Shown here: positions 39,785 to 48,396 of the stretch, piece after piece | How the letters are laid out: every line of letters begins with the position of its first letter | How positions within the stretch are numbered: position 1 is the first letter of the stretch | Source of the DNA: Azohydromonas caseinilytica | GTDB lineage: Bacteria; Pseudomonadota; Gammaproteobacteria; Burkholderiales; Burkholderiaceae_C | NCBI RefSeq assembly: GCF_012927045.1 | Contig: NZ_JABBFW010000033.1 | Coordinates: forward strand, 1-60,568 | DNA length: 60,568 bases | Reading direction: 5' to 3' | The notes under the pieces: generated by a model | Told to the model about the DNA's origin: nothing | The model's database searches: none | Seen by the model: only the letters and a program-made list of their open reading frames with translations | Program-made: the position numbers and the translations under genes

Positions 39785-40510
39785 CTAGCGCAGCGCCAGG
39801 CCGCGCTCGGTGAGCTGCACGCGCTCGGCATCGACCTTGAGCAGCTGCTCCAGGTAGTCCTTGCCGGCGGCGCGCAGGCGCTGCTCCAGCGCGGGATCGG
39901 GCTGCTGCTGCAGGCCGAGCTGCGCGGTGACGGTGAGCATGCCGACGATGGCCAGCTGCTCGTACATCTCCTGCCTGTCCTGCAGCGGCGCGCCGGTCTG
40001 GGCCGGCTCGGCGGCGAGGATGGCGCGCATCTGCGCCACCAGCGGCGGGAAGTACCCTTCGGGCAATTCGACGTTGCGGTAGGCCGAGTAGGCCCCGGTG
40101 AGATAGACCGCGGCCGCCCCGGCCAGGTCGCGCGGCGGCAGGCCGTACTTCTTCTCGACCAGGCGGTAGCCCGCCAGCAGCTGCTCGAAGTTGCGCTGCG
40201 CGCGCGCGCGCTGCTGCGGCGGGTACTGCGCCGCCATCGCCGCGGGCACCTGCGCCGCGCGCTCGGGCAGCACGGTGCTGGCGGCCGCGGCCCGGGCGCT
40301 GCCGGGGGCCGGCGTGGCGGCGGCCTGGGCGTTGCGGCGCACGGCGCGCGCCACCGGATCGACCAGGCTGCGCTGGTGGCGCCACATGAAGCTGTCGAGC
40401 TGGCGCGTGGCGAACTCGTTGTCGCGGCTGGCCCAGCTGTAGTCCTCGGCATGCAGCGGCAGCGCCGCCGCGGCCACGCACAGCACGGCAAGCACCTTCC
40501 TGGCATCCAT
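39785..40510 (-). CDS. Sec-exported protein of an uncharacterised family (paralogue 1)
   Basis: A 241-residue protein with a clear signal peptide (MDARKVLAVLCVAAAALPLHA, then EDYSW). After a linker, residues about 90-241 form a helical domain: FEQLLAGYRLVEKKYGLPPRDLAGAAAVYL, FPPLVAQMRAIL, DYLEQLL and the ending LTERGLALR. The same domain recurs without signal peptide in the 209-residue gene at 55593 inside the plus-strand wing. The architecture recalls the DUF6683 group as I remember it. Function unknown; a periplasmic role for this copy. It is 83 nt after the glycine-rich gene. ATG 40510 is chosen over an upstream ATG because it gives the signal peptide. Confidence 0.72.
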   Translation of the reverse strand: MDARKVLAVLCVAAAALPLHAEDYSWASRDNEFATRQLDSFMWRHQRSLVDPVARAVRRNAQAAATPAPGSARAAAASTVLPERAAQVPAAMAAQYPPQQRARAQRNFEQLLAGYRLVEKKYGLPPRDLAGAAAVYLTGAYSAYRNVELPEGYFPPLVAQMRAILAAEPAQTGAPLQDRQEMYEQLAIVGMLTVTAQLGLQQQPDPALEQRLRAAGKDYLEQLLKVDAERVQLTERGLALR

Positions 40511-40593
40511 GCACGGCTCCTTGAAGAGACGGCGGCGGCAGCTGCCCTCCACGGGCACCCCCGCCGCCTGGCGCACCGTGGACAAGCGCGAAC

Positions 40594-41295
40594 TTACTGC
40601 GCGCGGGCCACCGTGGAGATGGAATTGCCAATGGCGTCGCCGATGGATTTGGTGACGTTGGCCAGCACCTCCTGCAGCTTGGACTCGGCCTTGAACTCCT
40701 CCATCTTGTCGAACTGCGCCTTCTGCGAGCCGGCGGAGTCGTTGCCCGCGCCCAGCACGTCCGACACCTCCTTGGACAGCTTCTCCAGCTTGGCCGCCTG
40801 CTGGTTCTGGACCTCGCCCAGCGCCTGCATCAGCGCCACGAACCAGCTCTTGCCGCCCTTGCCGCCGCCTTCGGCGCCGTTGGCCCCGCCCTTGCCGTCG
40901 CCCTTGCCGTCACCGCCACCCTCCTTCTTGTACTGCTGGAAGGCATCGACGATGTCCTTCATCAGGCCCTTGGAGAAGTCCTCGAAGGCCTTGCCCAGCT
41001 TGCCGCCGAGGAAGTCGCTGACGTCGTTGCCGCAGTGCTGCTTGTTCTGGCCCAGGGCCTCGTCCACGGCGCCCTTGACGATGTCGCCGATGAACTTGGG
41101 CATGCCCAGGTCCTTGCAGATCTGGTCCACCGCGCCCTTGACCGCGTCGCCGATGGCGCCGCCCATCAGGTTGTTGAGGGCACTGGCCATCTGCAGCTGC
41201 GGGAAGGCCATCTTGCACATGTCCAGGCCGCTGCTGATCAGGCCGCCGATGAGACCGCCGCCACCGCCACCGATAATGCCGCTCAGGATAGACAT
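40594..41295 (-). CDS. Glycine-rich candidate T3SS substrate with needle-like C-terminal domain
   Basis: A 233-residue protein with no Sec signal. It opens MSILSGIIGGGGGGLIGGLI, continues with amphipathic helices (GDAVKGAVDQICKDLGMPKF), has a Gly/Lys linker (about 125-148), and ends in a helical domain starting KSWFVALMQALGEVQNQQA. Glycine richness, heat-stable-looking composition and the T3SS setting resemble harpins, but it has three cysteines, unlike typical harpins. Its C-terminal domain resembles the 102-residue needle candidate at 49618. The strong ribosome site AAGGAG precedes ATG 41295 and it leads a five-gene minus-strand set. Likely an early secreted or filament component. Confidence 0.6.
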   Translation of the reverse strand: MSILSGIIGGGGGGLIGGLISSGLDMCKMAFPQLQMASALNNLMGGAIGDAVKGAVDQICKDLGMPKFIGDIVKGAVDEALGQNKQHCGNDVSDFLGGKLGKAFEDFSKGLMKDIVDAFQQYKKEGGGDGKGDGKGGANGAEGGGKGGKSWFVALMQALGEVQNQQAAKLEKLSKEVSDVLGAGNDSAGSQKAQFDKMEEFKAESKLQEVLANVTKSIGDAIGNSISTVARAQ

Positions 41296-41510
41296 GATTC
41301 ACTCCTTCGTGTTTCGGGCGCCGATGGGTTGGAAACCGCGCCCTGGTTGCTGAAGTAACCGCCCGCGTTGCCACGGGCCTTGCTTTCGCCTGCGCTGCCT
41401 GCGGCCGGTGGGCCGTTTGCATCGCTGACGGAACCGATTAAAGGCGCTGGCCGCCTTCCCCGACAGTCCGGACGTGCGGCAGCCCGTAGCGGCCGCAGTC
41501 AGGAACGTTC

Positions 41511-41831
41511 CTAGTCGGAATCCCCGCCGGTCAGGGCTTTTTCGGCTGCCTCCACCGGCGCGGGCCAGTGGGCGATGGTGCTGATGCCGCCGCTGGCGAC
41601 ACCCAGCAGCCAGCGCTCGCCGCGGTGCTCGACCAGCACCACGCGCTCCTTGGTGCCCACGGGCAGCGCCCGCACGAAGCGCAGCGCGTCGCTGCCCACG
41701 GAGCCCGGCAGAGCGCGCGACGCGCCACCTGAGAGCCGGCCGCGCAGCAGGCGCAGCGCGATCCACGCCAGCGCCAGCACCAGGGCCAGCGCCGCCAGCA
41801 TGCGGGCGAAGTTGCTCACGAACGCTTCCAT
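41511..41831 (-). CDS. FliO-like export-apparatus protein
   Basis: A 106-residue bitopic protein: one transmembrane helix at about residues 9-29 (MLAALALVLALAWIALRLL) and a cytoplasmic domain with the FliO pattern RALPVGTKERVVLVEHRGERWLLGVASGGISTIAHW. In flagella FliO helps assemble the FliP export gate. Here it overlaps the sctU 3' end by 16 nt and is clearly in a nonflagellar system. ATG 41831. The stop codon lies within the perfect 12-nt palindrome AGGAACGTTCCT. No other flagellar gene is in the window. Confidence 0.8.
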   Translation of the reverse strand: MEAFVSNFARMLAALALVLALAWIALRLLRGRLSGGASRALPGSVGSDALRFVRALPVGTKERVVLVEHRGERWLLGVASGGISTIAHWPAPVEAAEKALTGGDSD

Positions 41832-43009
41832 GACGGGTCCGGGTAGTGGGTCAGGTCCTCGCCCGGCGCGGCAATGCGCGGCGCGGGCAGCGGGGATTGG
41901 GCTTCGCCCTCGGCCTCGCGGCGCTGGGCCTCGACACGCTCGCGCACCTCGCGCGCCCACAGGATCACCTCGGCGATGATCTCGAACAGGTCGCCGGGCA
42001 CGATCTCGCCGGGCTCGCCGCGCTTGAGCAGGTCCCGCGCCAGCGGCACGTTGCGCACGATGGGCACGCCGGCCTCCTCGGCGGCCTCGCGCATGGCGCG
42101 CGCCACGTGGTCCTCGCCCTTGGCGGCGATGGTCGGTACCGGCGAGCTCTCGCGGTCGTAGTCGATGGCGATGGCCACGTGCGTGGGATTCACCACCAGC
42201 ACGTTGGCGTTGCGCGCGGCCTGCGCCTGGTTGCGCTGCGACCATTCCTGGTGCGCCTGCTTGCGCTGCTGCTTGATGATCGGGTCGCCCTCGCTTTCCT
42301 TGTACTCCTGCTTGATGTCGCGCAGGCTCATGCGCATCTTTTTCTCGAAGGCATGGCGCTGGTAGACGAAGTCCAGCATCGCCACGAGGGCGAACACGCC
42401 CAGCGTCCACAGCACCAGGCGCGAGGTGAGGTCCCAGGTCAAGGCGCCGATCACCTGCGGCGACTGCTGCGGCGAGCGCGCCAGGCCCACGAGCTGCGGC
42501 AGCGCCGCGCGCAGCACCAGCCAGCCGATGCTCAGCAGCAGCGCCGCCTTGATGATGGCCTTGAGCACCTCGACGAGGTTGTCCAGCGAGAACATGCGCT
42601 TGACGCCGCCCACCGGGTCCATGTTCTCCAGCTTCGGTTTCACCTTTTCGAAGGTCAGGATCGGGCCCGTTTGCAGGAACTCGATGAGCAGGCCCGCGGC
42701 GGCCACCGGCGCCAGCAGCAGCGCGGTGAGCATCAGGCCCGCTTCGAGCGCCTGCATGCCCAGCGCGCGCACCGCGCCGGCAAAGCCCGTGACGGCCCAG
42801 CCGCGGCCGATGGTGGTGAAGAAGGCCTCGAACAGCGCGCCCAGGCGCTGCGTGGCCTCGCCCACGGCCAGTCCGCCCAGGCCCAGCCACACCCCCAGCA
42901 GCAGCGTGCTGCCCAGCTCCTTGCTCTTGGGTACGTCGCCCTTCTTGCGCGCGTCCTGCAGGCGCTTGGGTGTGGGCTTCTCGGTCTTGTCGCCGCTGTC
43001 TTCGGCCAT
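41816..43009 (-). CDS. sctU: T3SS export switch protein SctU
   Basis: Inner-membrane export-gate component of 397 residues, homologous to YscU and FlhB. The N-terminus EKPTPKRLQDARKKGDVPKSKE is typical. About four transmembrane helices lie between 35 and 220. The cytoplasmic autocleavage motif N274-P-T-H277 is intact, so the substrate-switching cleavage should occur. The C-terminus extends about 35 residues beyond usual SctU (EAQRREAEGEAQSPLPAP...). First gene of its minus-strand pair with the FliO-like gene; divergent from the transglycosylase gene across 259 nt. Confidence 0.95.
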   Translation of the reverse strand: MAEDSGDKTEKPTPKRLQDARKKGDVPKSKELGSTLLLGVWLGLGGLAVGEATQRLGALFEAFFTTIGRGWAVTGFAGAVRALGMQALEAGLMLTALLLAPVAAAGLLIEFLQTGPILTFEKVKPKLENMDPVGGVKRMFSLDNLVEVLKAIIKAALLLSIGWLVLRAALPQLVGLARSPQQSPQVIGALTWDLTSRLVLWTLGVFALVAMLDFVYQRHAFEKKMRMSLRDIKQEYKESEGDPIIKQQRKQAHQEWSQRNQAQAARNANVLVVNPTHVAIAIDYDRESSPVPTIAAKGEDHVARAMREAAEEAGVPIVRNVPLARDLLKRGEPGEIVPGDLFEIIAEVILWAREVRERVEAQRREAEGEAQSPLPAPRIAAPGEDLTHYPDPSWKRS

Positions 43010-43268
43010 GGCGCGGACTCCTGAGGGGTCGTGACGGCCCTGGGTTGCGGCTGCTTCCGATCAGGTTCATTCCCAACTGCGGGTGTTCCCAATCGGCTGC
43101 GCTGGGGCGGCGGAACGTGCAACGCACTGCGCAACCGTGAACTGCTGCATGGATGGCGACGGCAGGCTCTCGTGATGGGCGGCTCCGCCCTGCCCGCCCC
43201 AAGGAGGGATGAACCGCCCGGGCCGCCACGGCAACCCAGCGCCACTAAGGGTCACGCCTGGAGCCGAC

Positions 43269-44126
43269 ATGAAGCCGCCCGCCGTCCGAACCATCCCTGC
43301 CCGCCGCACGCCGCGGCCGCTCATGCTCATGACCAGCGGCCTGCTGCTCGCCACGCTGCTGGCCTGTGTTCCCCAGGCCCGCGCGCAGCAGCCCTGCCAG
43401 GGCAAGCTGCCCGACGCCAAGGCCGCGGAAAAGGGCCCCGACACCGAGAAATTCCGCCTCATCGCCCAGCAGTGCAACGTGCTGGAGGAGCCGGGCAGGC
43501 TGCACCGCGCGGCGCAGCTCGATCTCTACGACCGCGGCCCGGCCTCGGTGACGATCCGCATGTCCGAGCCCGAGGCCGACCCCTACGCCGCGCCGCTCGC
43601 GCCACCGGCGGTGCAGCCGCAGATGCTGCCCGCTCCACGCCGTACGCCCTCGCTGGACAGCCATGGCCGCCGCGTGCTGGTGGTGGCGCCGGCACTGCTG
43701 AGCGCGGCGCGCGCCAACGGCATCGACCCGCTGCTGATGCACGCCATCGCGCACGTCGAGTCGCGCCACAACCCCGGCGCCATCTCGCACGCCGGCGCGC
43801 GCGGCGTGATGCAGGTGATGCCCGCCACCGGCAAGCGCTTCGGCGCGGGCGGCGACGCCGAACGCAGCCTGCTCGACGCCCACACCAACACCCAGGCCGG
43901 CGCGGCCTACCTGCGCACGCTGCAGCAGCGCTACGGCGGCGACCTGACGCGCATCCTCGCCGCCTACAACGCCGGCGAAGGCGCGGTGGCCAAGTACAAC
44001 GGCGTGCCGCCCTACGCCGAGACCCAGGCCTACGTGCGCGAGGTCGCGGCGGTGTACCGGCGGCTGCAGCAGGAGTTCGGCGTCTCGCCCGGCGGCGAGA
44101 TCGTGGCCAGGCTCGGGGGGCAATGA
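43269..44126 (+). CDS. T3SS-associated lytic transglycosylase
   Basis: A 285-residue exported enzyme that would locally open peptidoglycan for the secretion machine. The signal region LMLMTSGLLLATLLACVPQARA could be a lipobox (LLAC, C33) or be cleaved after ARA. The SLT domain starts near 150: catalytic E164 in MHAIAHVESRHNPGA, GARGVMQVMPATGKRFG, LRTLQQRYGGDLTRILAAYNAGEGAV. ATG 43269 has the ribosome site GGAG at 6 nt; ATG 43209 sits too close to its AGGAGG. First gene of the plus-strand T3SS wing. An 80-nt gap to sctV holds a CCCCCC/GGGGGG hairpin. Confidence 0.9.
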   Translation: MKPPAVRTIPARRTPRPLMLMTSGLLLATLLACVPQARAQQPCQGKLPDAKAAEKGPDTEKFRLIAQQCNVLEEPGRLHRAAQLDLYDRGPASVTIRMSEPEADPYAAPLAPPAVQPQMLPAPRRTPSLDSHGRRVLVVAPALLSAARANGIDPLLMHAIAHVESRHNPGAISHAGARGVMQVMPATGKRFGAGGDAERSLLDAHTNTQAGAAYLRTLQQRYGGDLTRILAAYNAGEGAVAKYNGVPPYAETQAYVREVAAVYRRLQQEFGVSPGGEIVARLGGQ

Positions 44127-44205
44127 TGAGCACTTCCGCACGGCCGCTCCGAAGGGAGTGCTCCGCCCCCCGTGGGGGGGCCGCGCGCAGCGCAAGGGGG
44201 TTCAA

Positions 44206-46152
44206 ATGAGCATGGCCGACTTCTTCCGCAGCTCGGCCAAGGCGCACGAGAGCGTGCTGGCGCGCTACAGCGACCTGCTGCTGGTCGCGGGCGTGGTGGC
44301 GATCGTGGCGCTGATGGTGCTGCCGCTGCCGCTGTGGCTGATCGACCTGCTGGTGGCGGCCAACATCGCCTCGGGGCTGATGCTGCTGCTGCTGGCCATC
44401 TACATCCAGTCGCCGCTGGAGTTCTCGGTGTTCCCCAGCGTGCTGCTGATGAGCACGCTGTTCCGGCTGTCCCTGTCCATCGCCACCACGCGCATGATCC
44501 TGCTGCACGGCGAAGCGGGCCACATCATCGACACCTTCGGCAAGGTGGTTGCGGGCGGCAACCTCGTGGTCGGCCTGGTGGTGTTCCTGATCATCACTGT
44601 GGTGCAGTTCATCGTCATCGCCAAGGGCGCCGAGCGCGTGGCCGAGGTGGCGGCGCGCTTCTCGCTGGACGCCATGCCCGGCAAGCAGCTGTCCATCGAC
44701 TCCGACCTGCGCTCGGGCCTGCTCGACAAGGACGAGGCCAAGCGCAAGCGCAAGGCGCTGGAGCAGGAAAGCAAGCTCCACGGCAGCCTCGACGGCGCCA
44801 TGAAGTTCGTCAAGGGCGACGCCATCGCCGGCATCGTCATCATCGCCATCAACCTGCTGGGCGGCCTGGCCGTGGGCGTGATGCAGCAGGGCCTGGACAT
44901 CGGCACCGCCATCTCCAAGTACTCGATCCTGACCATCGGCGAGGGCATGGTGGCGCAGGTGCCGGCGCTGCTGGGCGCGATGTCGGCGGGCCTGATCGTC
45001 ACGCGCAGCGGCGACGATGACGACAAGCACCTGGGCGACGCCATCCGCAAGCAGCTCACCGCCAAGCCCCGCGTGCTGCTGGTGGCCGGCGGGCTGTGCG
45101 TGCTGATGGCGCTGGTGCCCGGCTTCCCGGTGGGCGCCTTCCTGGCGCTGGCGCTGCTGGGCGTGAGCGCCGGCGTGCTGCTCACCCCGGCCTGGCGCGA
45201 GCGGCTGCAGCAGTCGCGCCACCCGGCCGTGCGCGGCCTGATGCGCAAGCTGCAGACGGCCCCGCCGGTCACCGCCACCGCGCTGCCGCAGGCGCGGCCC
45301 TCGGTGCCGCTGCTGCTGCGCGTGCCGCAGCGGCTGCTGGCCAACGAGGGCGCCACGCGCCTGAGCCGCGCGCTGGAGCAGGTGCTGAACGATTTTCAAC
45401 TTCAGCTCGGCCTGAGCTTGCCGCGCGTGCACCTGCATGGCGCGGGCGAGGACGGCTGGGAGCTGCTGGCTTTCGAAGTGCCGCTGGCGCAGGGCGAGCT
45501 GCCGGCCGAGGACATCCACCACGGCCTGGCCGAGGCGCTGCGCCGGCACGCGCCGCTGTTCCTGGGCATCCAGGACACCACGCAGCTGCTCACGCGCGCC
45601 TCCAACGACATGCCCGATGTCATCAAGGAGGTGCTGCGCGCGCTGCCCGTGCAGCGCGTGGCCGAGGTGCTGCGCCGCCTGGTGGCCGAGGGCGTGTCCA
45701 TCCGCAACCTGCGCGACATCCTGGAGGCGCTGTCCGACGCCGCCCAGCGCGAGAAGGACGCGCACTCGCTGGCCGAGATGGCGCGCGTGGCGCTCAAGCG
45801 CCAGATCAGCTGGCAGGTCGCACCCACGGGGCAGCTGCGCGCGCTGATGCTGGAGCCGGCGCTGGAAGAGCTGCTGCGCCAGGGCGTGCGCACCAACAGC
45901 GCCGGCTCGCAGCTGGCGCTGGAGCCGGCCGTGGCGCAGCGCATCAGCCAGGCGCTGTGCGCGGCCGTGCGCCGGCACCAGCCCTCGGCGGTGCTGACGC
46001 CCATCGACATCCGCTGGCACGTGCGGCGGCTGGTCGAGGCCGAGTGCTTCGACACCCCCGTGCTGTCCTACCACGAGCTCATGCCCACGCTGCAGCTCGA
46101 CGTGATCGACCGCGTGGCCCTGCCGGCCGCGCCGATGCTGGAGGCCGCGTGA
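44206..46152 (+). CDS. sctV: T3SS export gate protein SctV
   Basis: The large export-gate subunit, 648 residues, homologous to FlhA/HrcV. About eight transmembrane helices fill residues 20-330; the conserved FHIPEP-type loop region is VFPSVLLMSTLFRLSLSIATTR, and ARFSLDAMPGKQLSIDSDL is the cytoplasmic loop hallmark. The C-terminal half is the cytoplasmic nonameric ring domain (DVIKEVLRALPVQRVAEVLRRL). ATG 44206 follows AAGGGGG. The stop overlaps the GTG assigned to sctC in a GTGA junction. Confidence 0.96.
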   Translation: MSMADFFRSSAKAHESVLARYSDLLLVAGVVAIVALMVLPLPLWLIDLLVAANIASGLMLLLLAIYIQSPLEFSVFPSVLLMSTLFRLSLSIATTRMILLHGEAGHIIDTFGKVVAGGNLVVGLVVFLIITVVQFIVIAKGAERVAEVAARFSLDAMPGKQLSIDSDLRSGLLDKDEAKRKRKALEQESKLHGSLDGAMKFVKGDAIAGIVIIAINLLGGLAVGVMQQGLDIGTAISKYSILTIGEGMVAQVPALLGAMSAGLIVTRSGDDDDKHLGDAIRKQLTAKPRVLLVAGGLCVLMALVPGFPVGAFLALALLGVSAGVLLTPAWRERLQQSRHPAVRGLMRKLQTAPPVTATALPQARPSVPLLLRVPQRLLANEGATRLSRALEQVLNDFQLQLGLSLPRVHLHGAGEDGWELLAFEVPLAQGELPAEDIHHGLAEALRRHAPLFLGIQDTTQLLTRASNDMPDVIKEVLRALPVQRVAEVLRRLVAEGVSIRNLRDILEALSDAAQREKDAHSLAEMARVALKRQISWQVAPTGQLRALMLEPALEELLRQGVRTNSAGSQLALEPAVAQRISQALCAAVRRHQPSAVLTPIDIRWHVRRLVEAECFDTPVLSYHELMPTLQLDVIDRVALPAAPMLEAA

Positions 46153-48152
46153 CCGCTCTCATACCCATTCCATCAAGCCGTCGGTCCTTCCGATCCGTTC
46201 GTCCTGAGGTATCGAAGGACGAATCCGACAGGCTCGGAGGCCTGCCACACAGCGGGGGCCGTTCATCCTTCGATACCTCAGGACGAACGGAAAACCAACA
46301 CGGCGTTCTGGCGCCTCACGGGGTTCGTATCAGCCGTGGTCTGCGCGCCCTGCGCCGCGCCCTCTGCGCCCTGCTCTTCGCCGCCACGGCCGCCGCCACG
46401 GCTGCGCCCATGCCCAATGCCGGGCGGCCGGTGTCGATCACCGCGCGCGAGCAGCCCATCGCCGCCTTCCTGCAGAACCTGTTCGCCTCGGTGGACGTGC
46501 CGGCCGTGATCAGCCCGCAGCTCGCGGGCAGCGTCAACGGCAGCTTCAGCGGCCCGGCCGAGCGCGTGCTGCGCGACGTGGCGCGCGTCTACAACCTGGT
46601 GGCCTATTACGACGGCTCGGCCATGCACGTGGTGCCCGCGGCCGAGCTGGTCACGCGCAGCCAGGCGCTGTCCGCGCCCGCCGCCGACCGCGTGCTGCGC
46701 GAGGCCCAGGCGCTGGGCCTGCCCGATGCGCGCAACTCGCTGCGCCTGACCTCGGGCGGCCAGCTCGTCATCAGCGGCACCAGGCGCTTTGCCGAGCAGG
46801 TCGATGAGCTGATCCGCAGCGCGCAGTCGGCCCAGGCCGCGGCCACGGCACCGGCCGCGCCGGGGCAGATGGACTTCAAGGTCTTCTACCTGCGCTATGC
46901 CTGGGCCCAGGACACGACGGTGAACCTCGGTGGCCGCCAGATCGTGGTGCCGGGCGTGGCCTCGATCCTGCGCTCGCTGGTGGGCACGCGCCCCATCGGC
47001 GCCGGCGCGCAGGACGTGGCGCTGCGGCCCACCCTTCCGAAGCTCAAGGGCCAGGGCCTGGCCTCGCAGGGCATGGCGCCCACCGCGAGCGAGCGCGGCA
47101 AGGAGTCGGCCGACGCCGCGCGCGGGCGCGCCGTGGACGCGCTGGTCAACGCCCTCAACAGCACCGCGGTGCAGCCCGGCGAGGCCGGCCTGGCGGCCAG
47201 CGCCCCGGCCGCGGCGGGCCCGGCCTACGACCCGCGCAGCGTGAGCATCGAGGCCGAGCCGCGCCTGAACGCCATCATCGTGCGCGACGTGGCCGAGCGG
47301 CTGGCGCGCTACGAGCAGCTCATCGCCGCGCTGGACGTGGAGCCGCAGTCGCTGGAGATCGAGGCGACGATCATCGACGTCAACACCGACCGGCTGCGCG
47401 AGCTGGGCATCAACTGGCGCTGGAGCAATGCCGGCAACTCGGCCTCCTTCGGCAGCCTGGCGGCGGGCACGATCGGGCGCGGCGCGGTGGTGTCCACGGT
47501 GCTGGGCTCGATCGGGCAGTTCATCGCCCGCATCAACGCGCTGCAGGCCGAGGGCGCGGCGCGCGTGGTGTCCAGCCCGCAGGTGGTGACGCTCTCCAAC
47601 GTGGAGGCGGTGTTCGACAACACCTCCACCTTCTTCGTGCGCGTGGCCGGGCGCGAGGAGGTGGACCTGTTCAACGTCAGCGCCGGCACCTCGCTGCGCG
47701 TGACGCCGCACGTGTTCCGCGACCGGGAGCAGACGCGCATCAAGCTGCTGGTCAACGTCGAGGACGGCTCGCTCACCGGGCGCCAGGTGGACCAGATCCC
47801 GATCATCGAGCGCTCCTCCATCAACACGCAGGCGCTGATCGCCGAGGGCGAGAGCCTGCTCATCGGCGGCATGACGCGCGAGGTGTCGTCCGCCAACGTG
47901 GACAAGGTGCCGGGCCTGGGCGACGCGCCGGTGGTGGGCAACCTGTTCAAGAACCGCACCAACTCCAGCGCGCGCGTGGAGCGCATGTTCCTGATCACGC
48001 CGCGCCTGGCCTCCTCGCGCCCCGCGCCCACCAACACCGCGCTGCAGCCGGCCGTGGCGCCGGTGGCGGCCGCACCGGCCGCCGGCGCGCGCTACACGCC
48101 GGAGCGGCCGCCGGTGGAGATCGATCTGGAGGCGATGGGGGCGGGGCGATGA
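46149..48152 (+). CDS. sctC: T3SS outer-membrane secretin SctC with repeat-encoded N-terminal extension
   Basis: The YscC/HrcC-type secretin. The signal peptide core (RRALCALLFAATAAATAA) is at residues 69-86, followed by N0/N1 domains (ITAREQPIAAFLQNLFASVDV), an N3-like domain and the secretin barrel (VVSSPQVVTLSNVEAVF, SGTSLRV-type TPHVF, ALIAEGESLLIGGMTRE, VPGLGDAPVVGNLFKNR). The only ATG/GTG/TTG in frame before the signal peptide is GTG 46149, overlapping the sctV stop. Starting there gives 667 residues, with residues 16-47 translated from a family B repeat. Either the precursor has about 68 extra residues ahead of the signal, or a nonstandard start (CTG/ATC) after the repeat is used. Confidence 0.92.
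   Translation: MTALIPIPSSRRSFRSVRPEVSKDESDRLGGLPHSGGRSSFDTSGRTENQHGVLAPHGVRISRGLRALRRALCALLFAATAAATAAPMPNAGRPVSITAREQPIAAFLQNLFASVDVPAVISPQLAGSVNGSFSGPAERVLRDVARVYNLVAYYDGSAMHVVPAAELVTRSQALSAPAADRVLREAQALGLPDARNSLRLTSGGQLVISGTRRFAEQVDELIRSAQSAQAAATAPAAPGQMDFKVFYLRYAWAQDTTVNLGGRQIVVPGVASILRSLVGTRPIGAGAQDVALRPTLPKLKGQGLASQGMAPTASERGKESADAARGRAVDALVNALNSTAVQPGEAGLAASAPAAAGPAYDPRSVSIEAEPRLNAIIVRDVAERLARYEQLIAALDVEPQSLEIEATIIDVNTDRLRELGINWRWSNAGNSASFGSLAAGTIGRGAVVSTVLGSIGQFIARINALQAEGAARVVSSPQVVTLSNVEAVFDNTSTFFVRVAGREEVDLFNVSAGTSLRVTPHVFRDREQTRIKLLVNVEDGSLTGRQVDQIPIIERSSINTQALIAEGESLLIGGMTREVSSANVDKVPGLGDAPVVGNLFKNRTNSSARVERMFLITPRLASSRPAPTNTALQPAVAPVAAAPAAGARYTPERPPVEIDLEAMGAGR
46195..46290. repeat. 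REP-like inverted repeat, family B copy 3 (inside sctC frame)
   Basis: Left hairpin stem TTCGTCCT / AGGACGAA around GAGGTATCGA; right arm GTTCATCCTTCGATACC with its complement. The element is 96 nt, a multiple of three, and is open in the sctC frame, reading RPEVSKDESDR and SFDTSGRTE. Confidence 0.92.
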
Positions 48153-48189
48153 GCCACACGCAATTCACGGAGTTTCTGAACCCACCGCC

Positions 48190-48358
48190 CCGTTCGTCCT
48201 GAGGTATCGAAGGTCAAACCCGCAAGGCTGTAGCGATGCCCGTGGAGTCGTCGCCTCCCGACCCGTTCGCCCTGAGGTATCGAAGGGCGAATCCGGAAGG
48301 CTCATACGCCTGCCGCATGGCAAGGGCCGTTCATCCTTCGATACCTCAGGACGAACGG
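48190..48358. repeat. REP-like repeat, family B copy 4 (half copy plus full copy)
   Basis: A lone left arm (48190-48218, CCGTTCGTCCTGAGGTATCG) is followed by a complete element at 48263-48358 with stem TTCGCCCT / AGGGCGAA. Together they fill the sctC-sctD gap. A 17-codon frame starting ATG 48149 (ATGA overlap with the sctC stop) ends at the TGA inside the first CCTGAGG. Confidence 0.9.
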
Positions 48359-48396
48359 AAAAACCAACGCCCTTCCAGGGCGAACGGGAAAGGCCA

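Noticed and set aside
40594-41295. Calling the glycine-rich protein a true harpin (HrpN/HrpZ type)
   Set aside because: It has three cysteines and a distinct C-terminal domain; only the glycine richness and context agree, so it is kept as a candidate substrate.
41501-41512. Perfect palindrome AGGAACGTTCCT as a regulator site
   Set aside because: It overlaps the stop codon of the FliO-like gene, is a single copy and has no partner site in the window.
43112-43140. GGAACG ... CCGTGA resembling an HrpL-type (ECF) hrp box before the transglycosylase gene
   Set aside because: The second half departs from the CCACNNA consensus and no other island promoter shows a similar box, so chance is likely.
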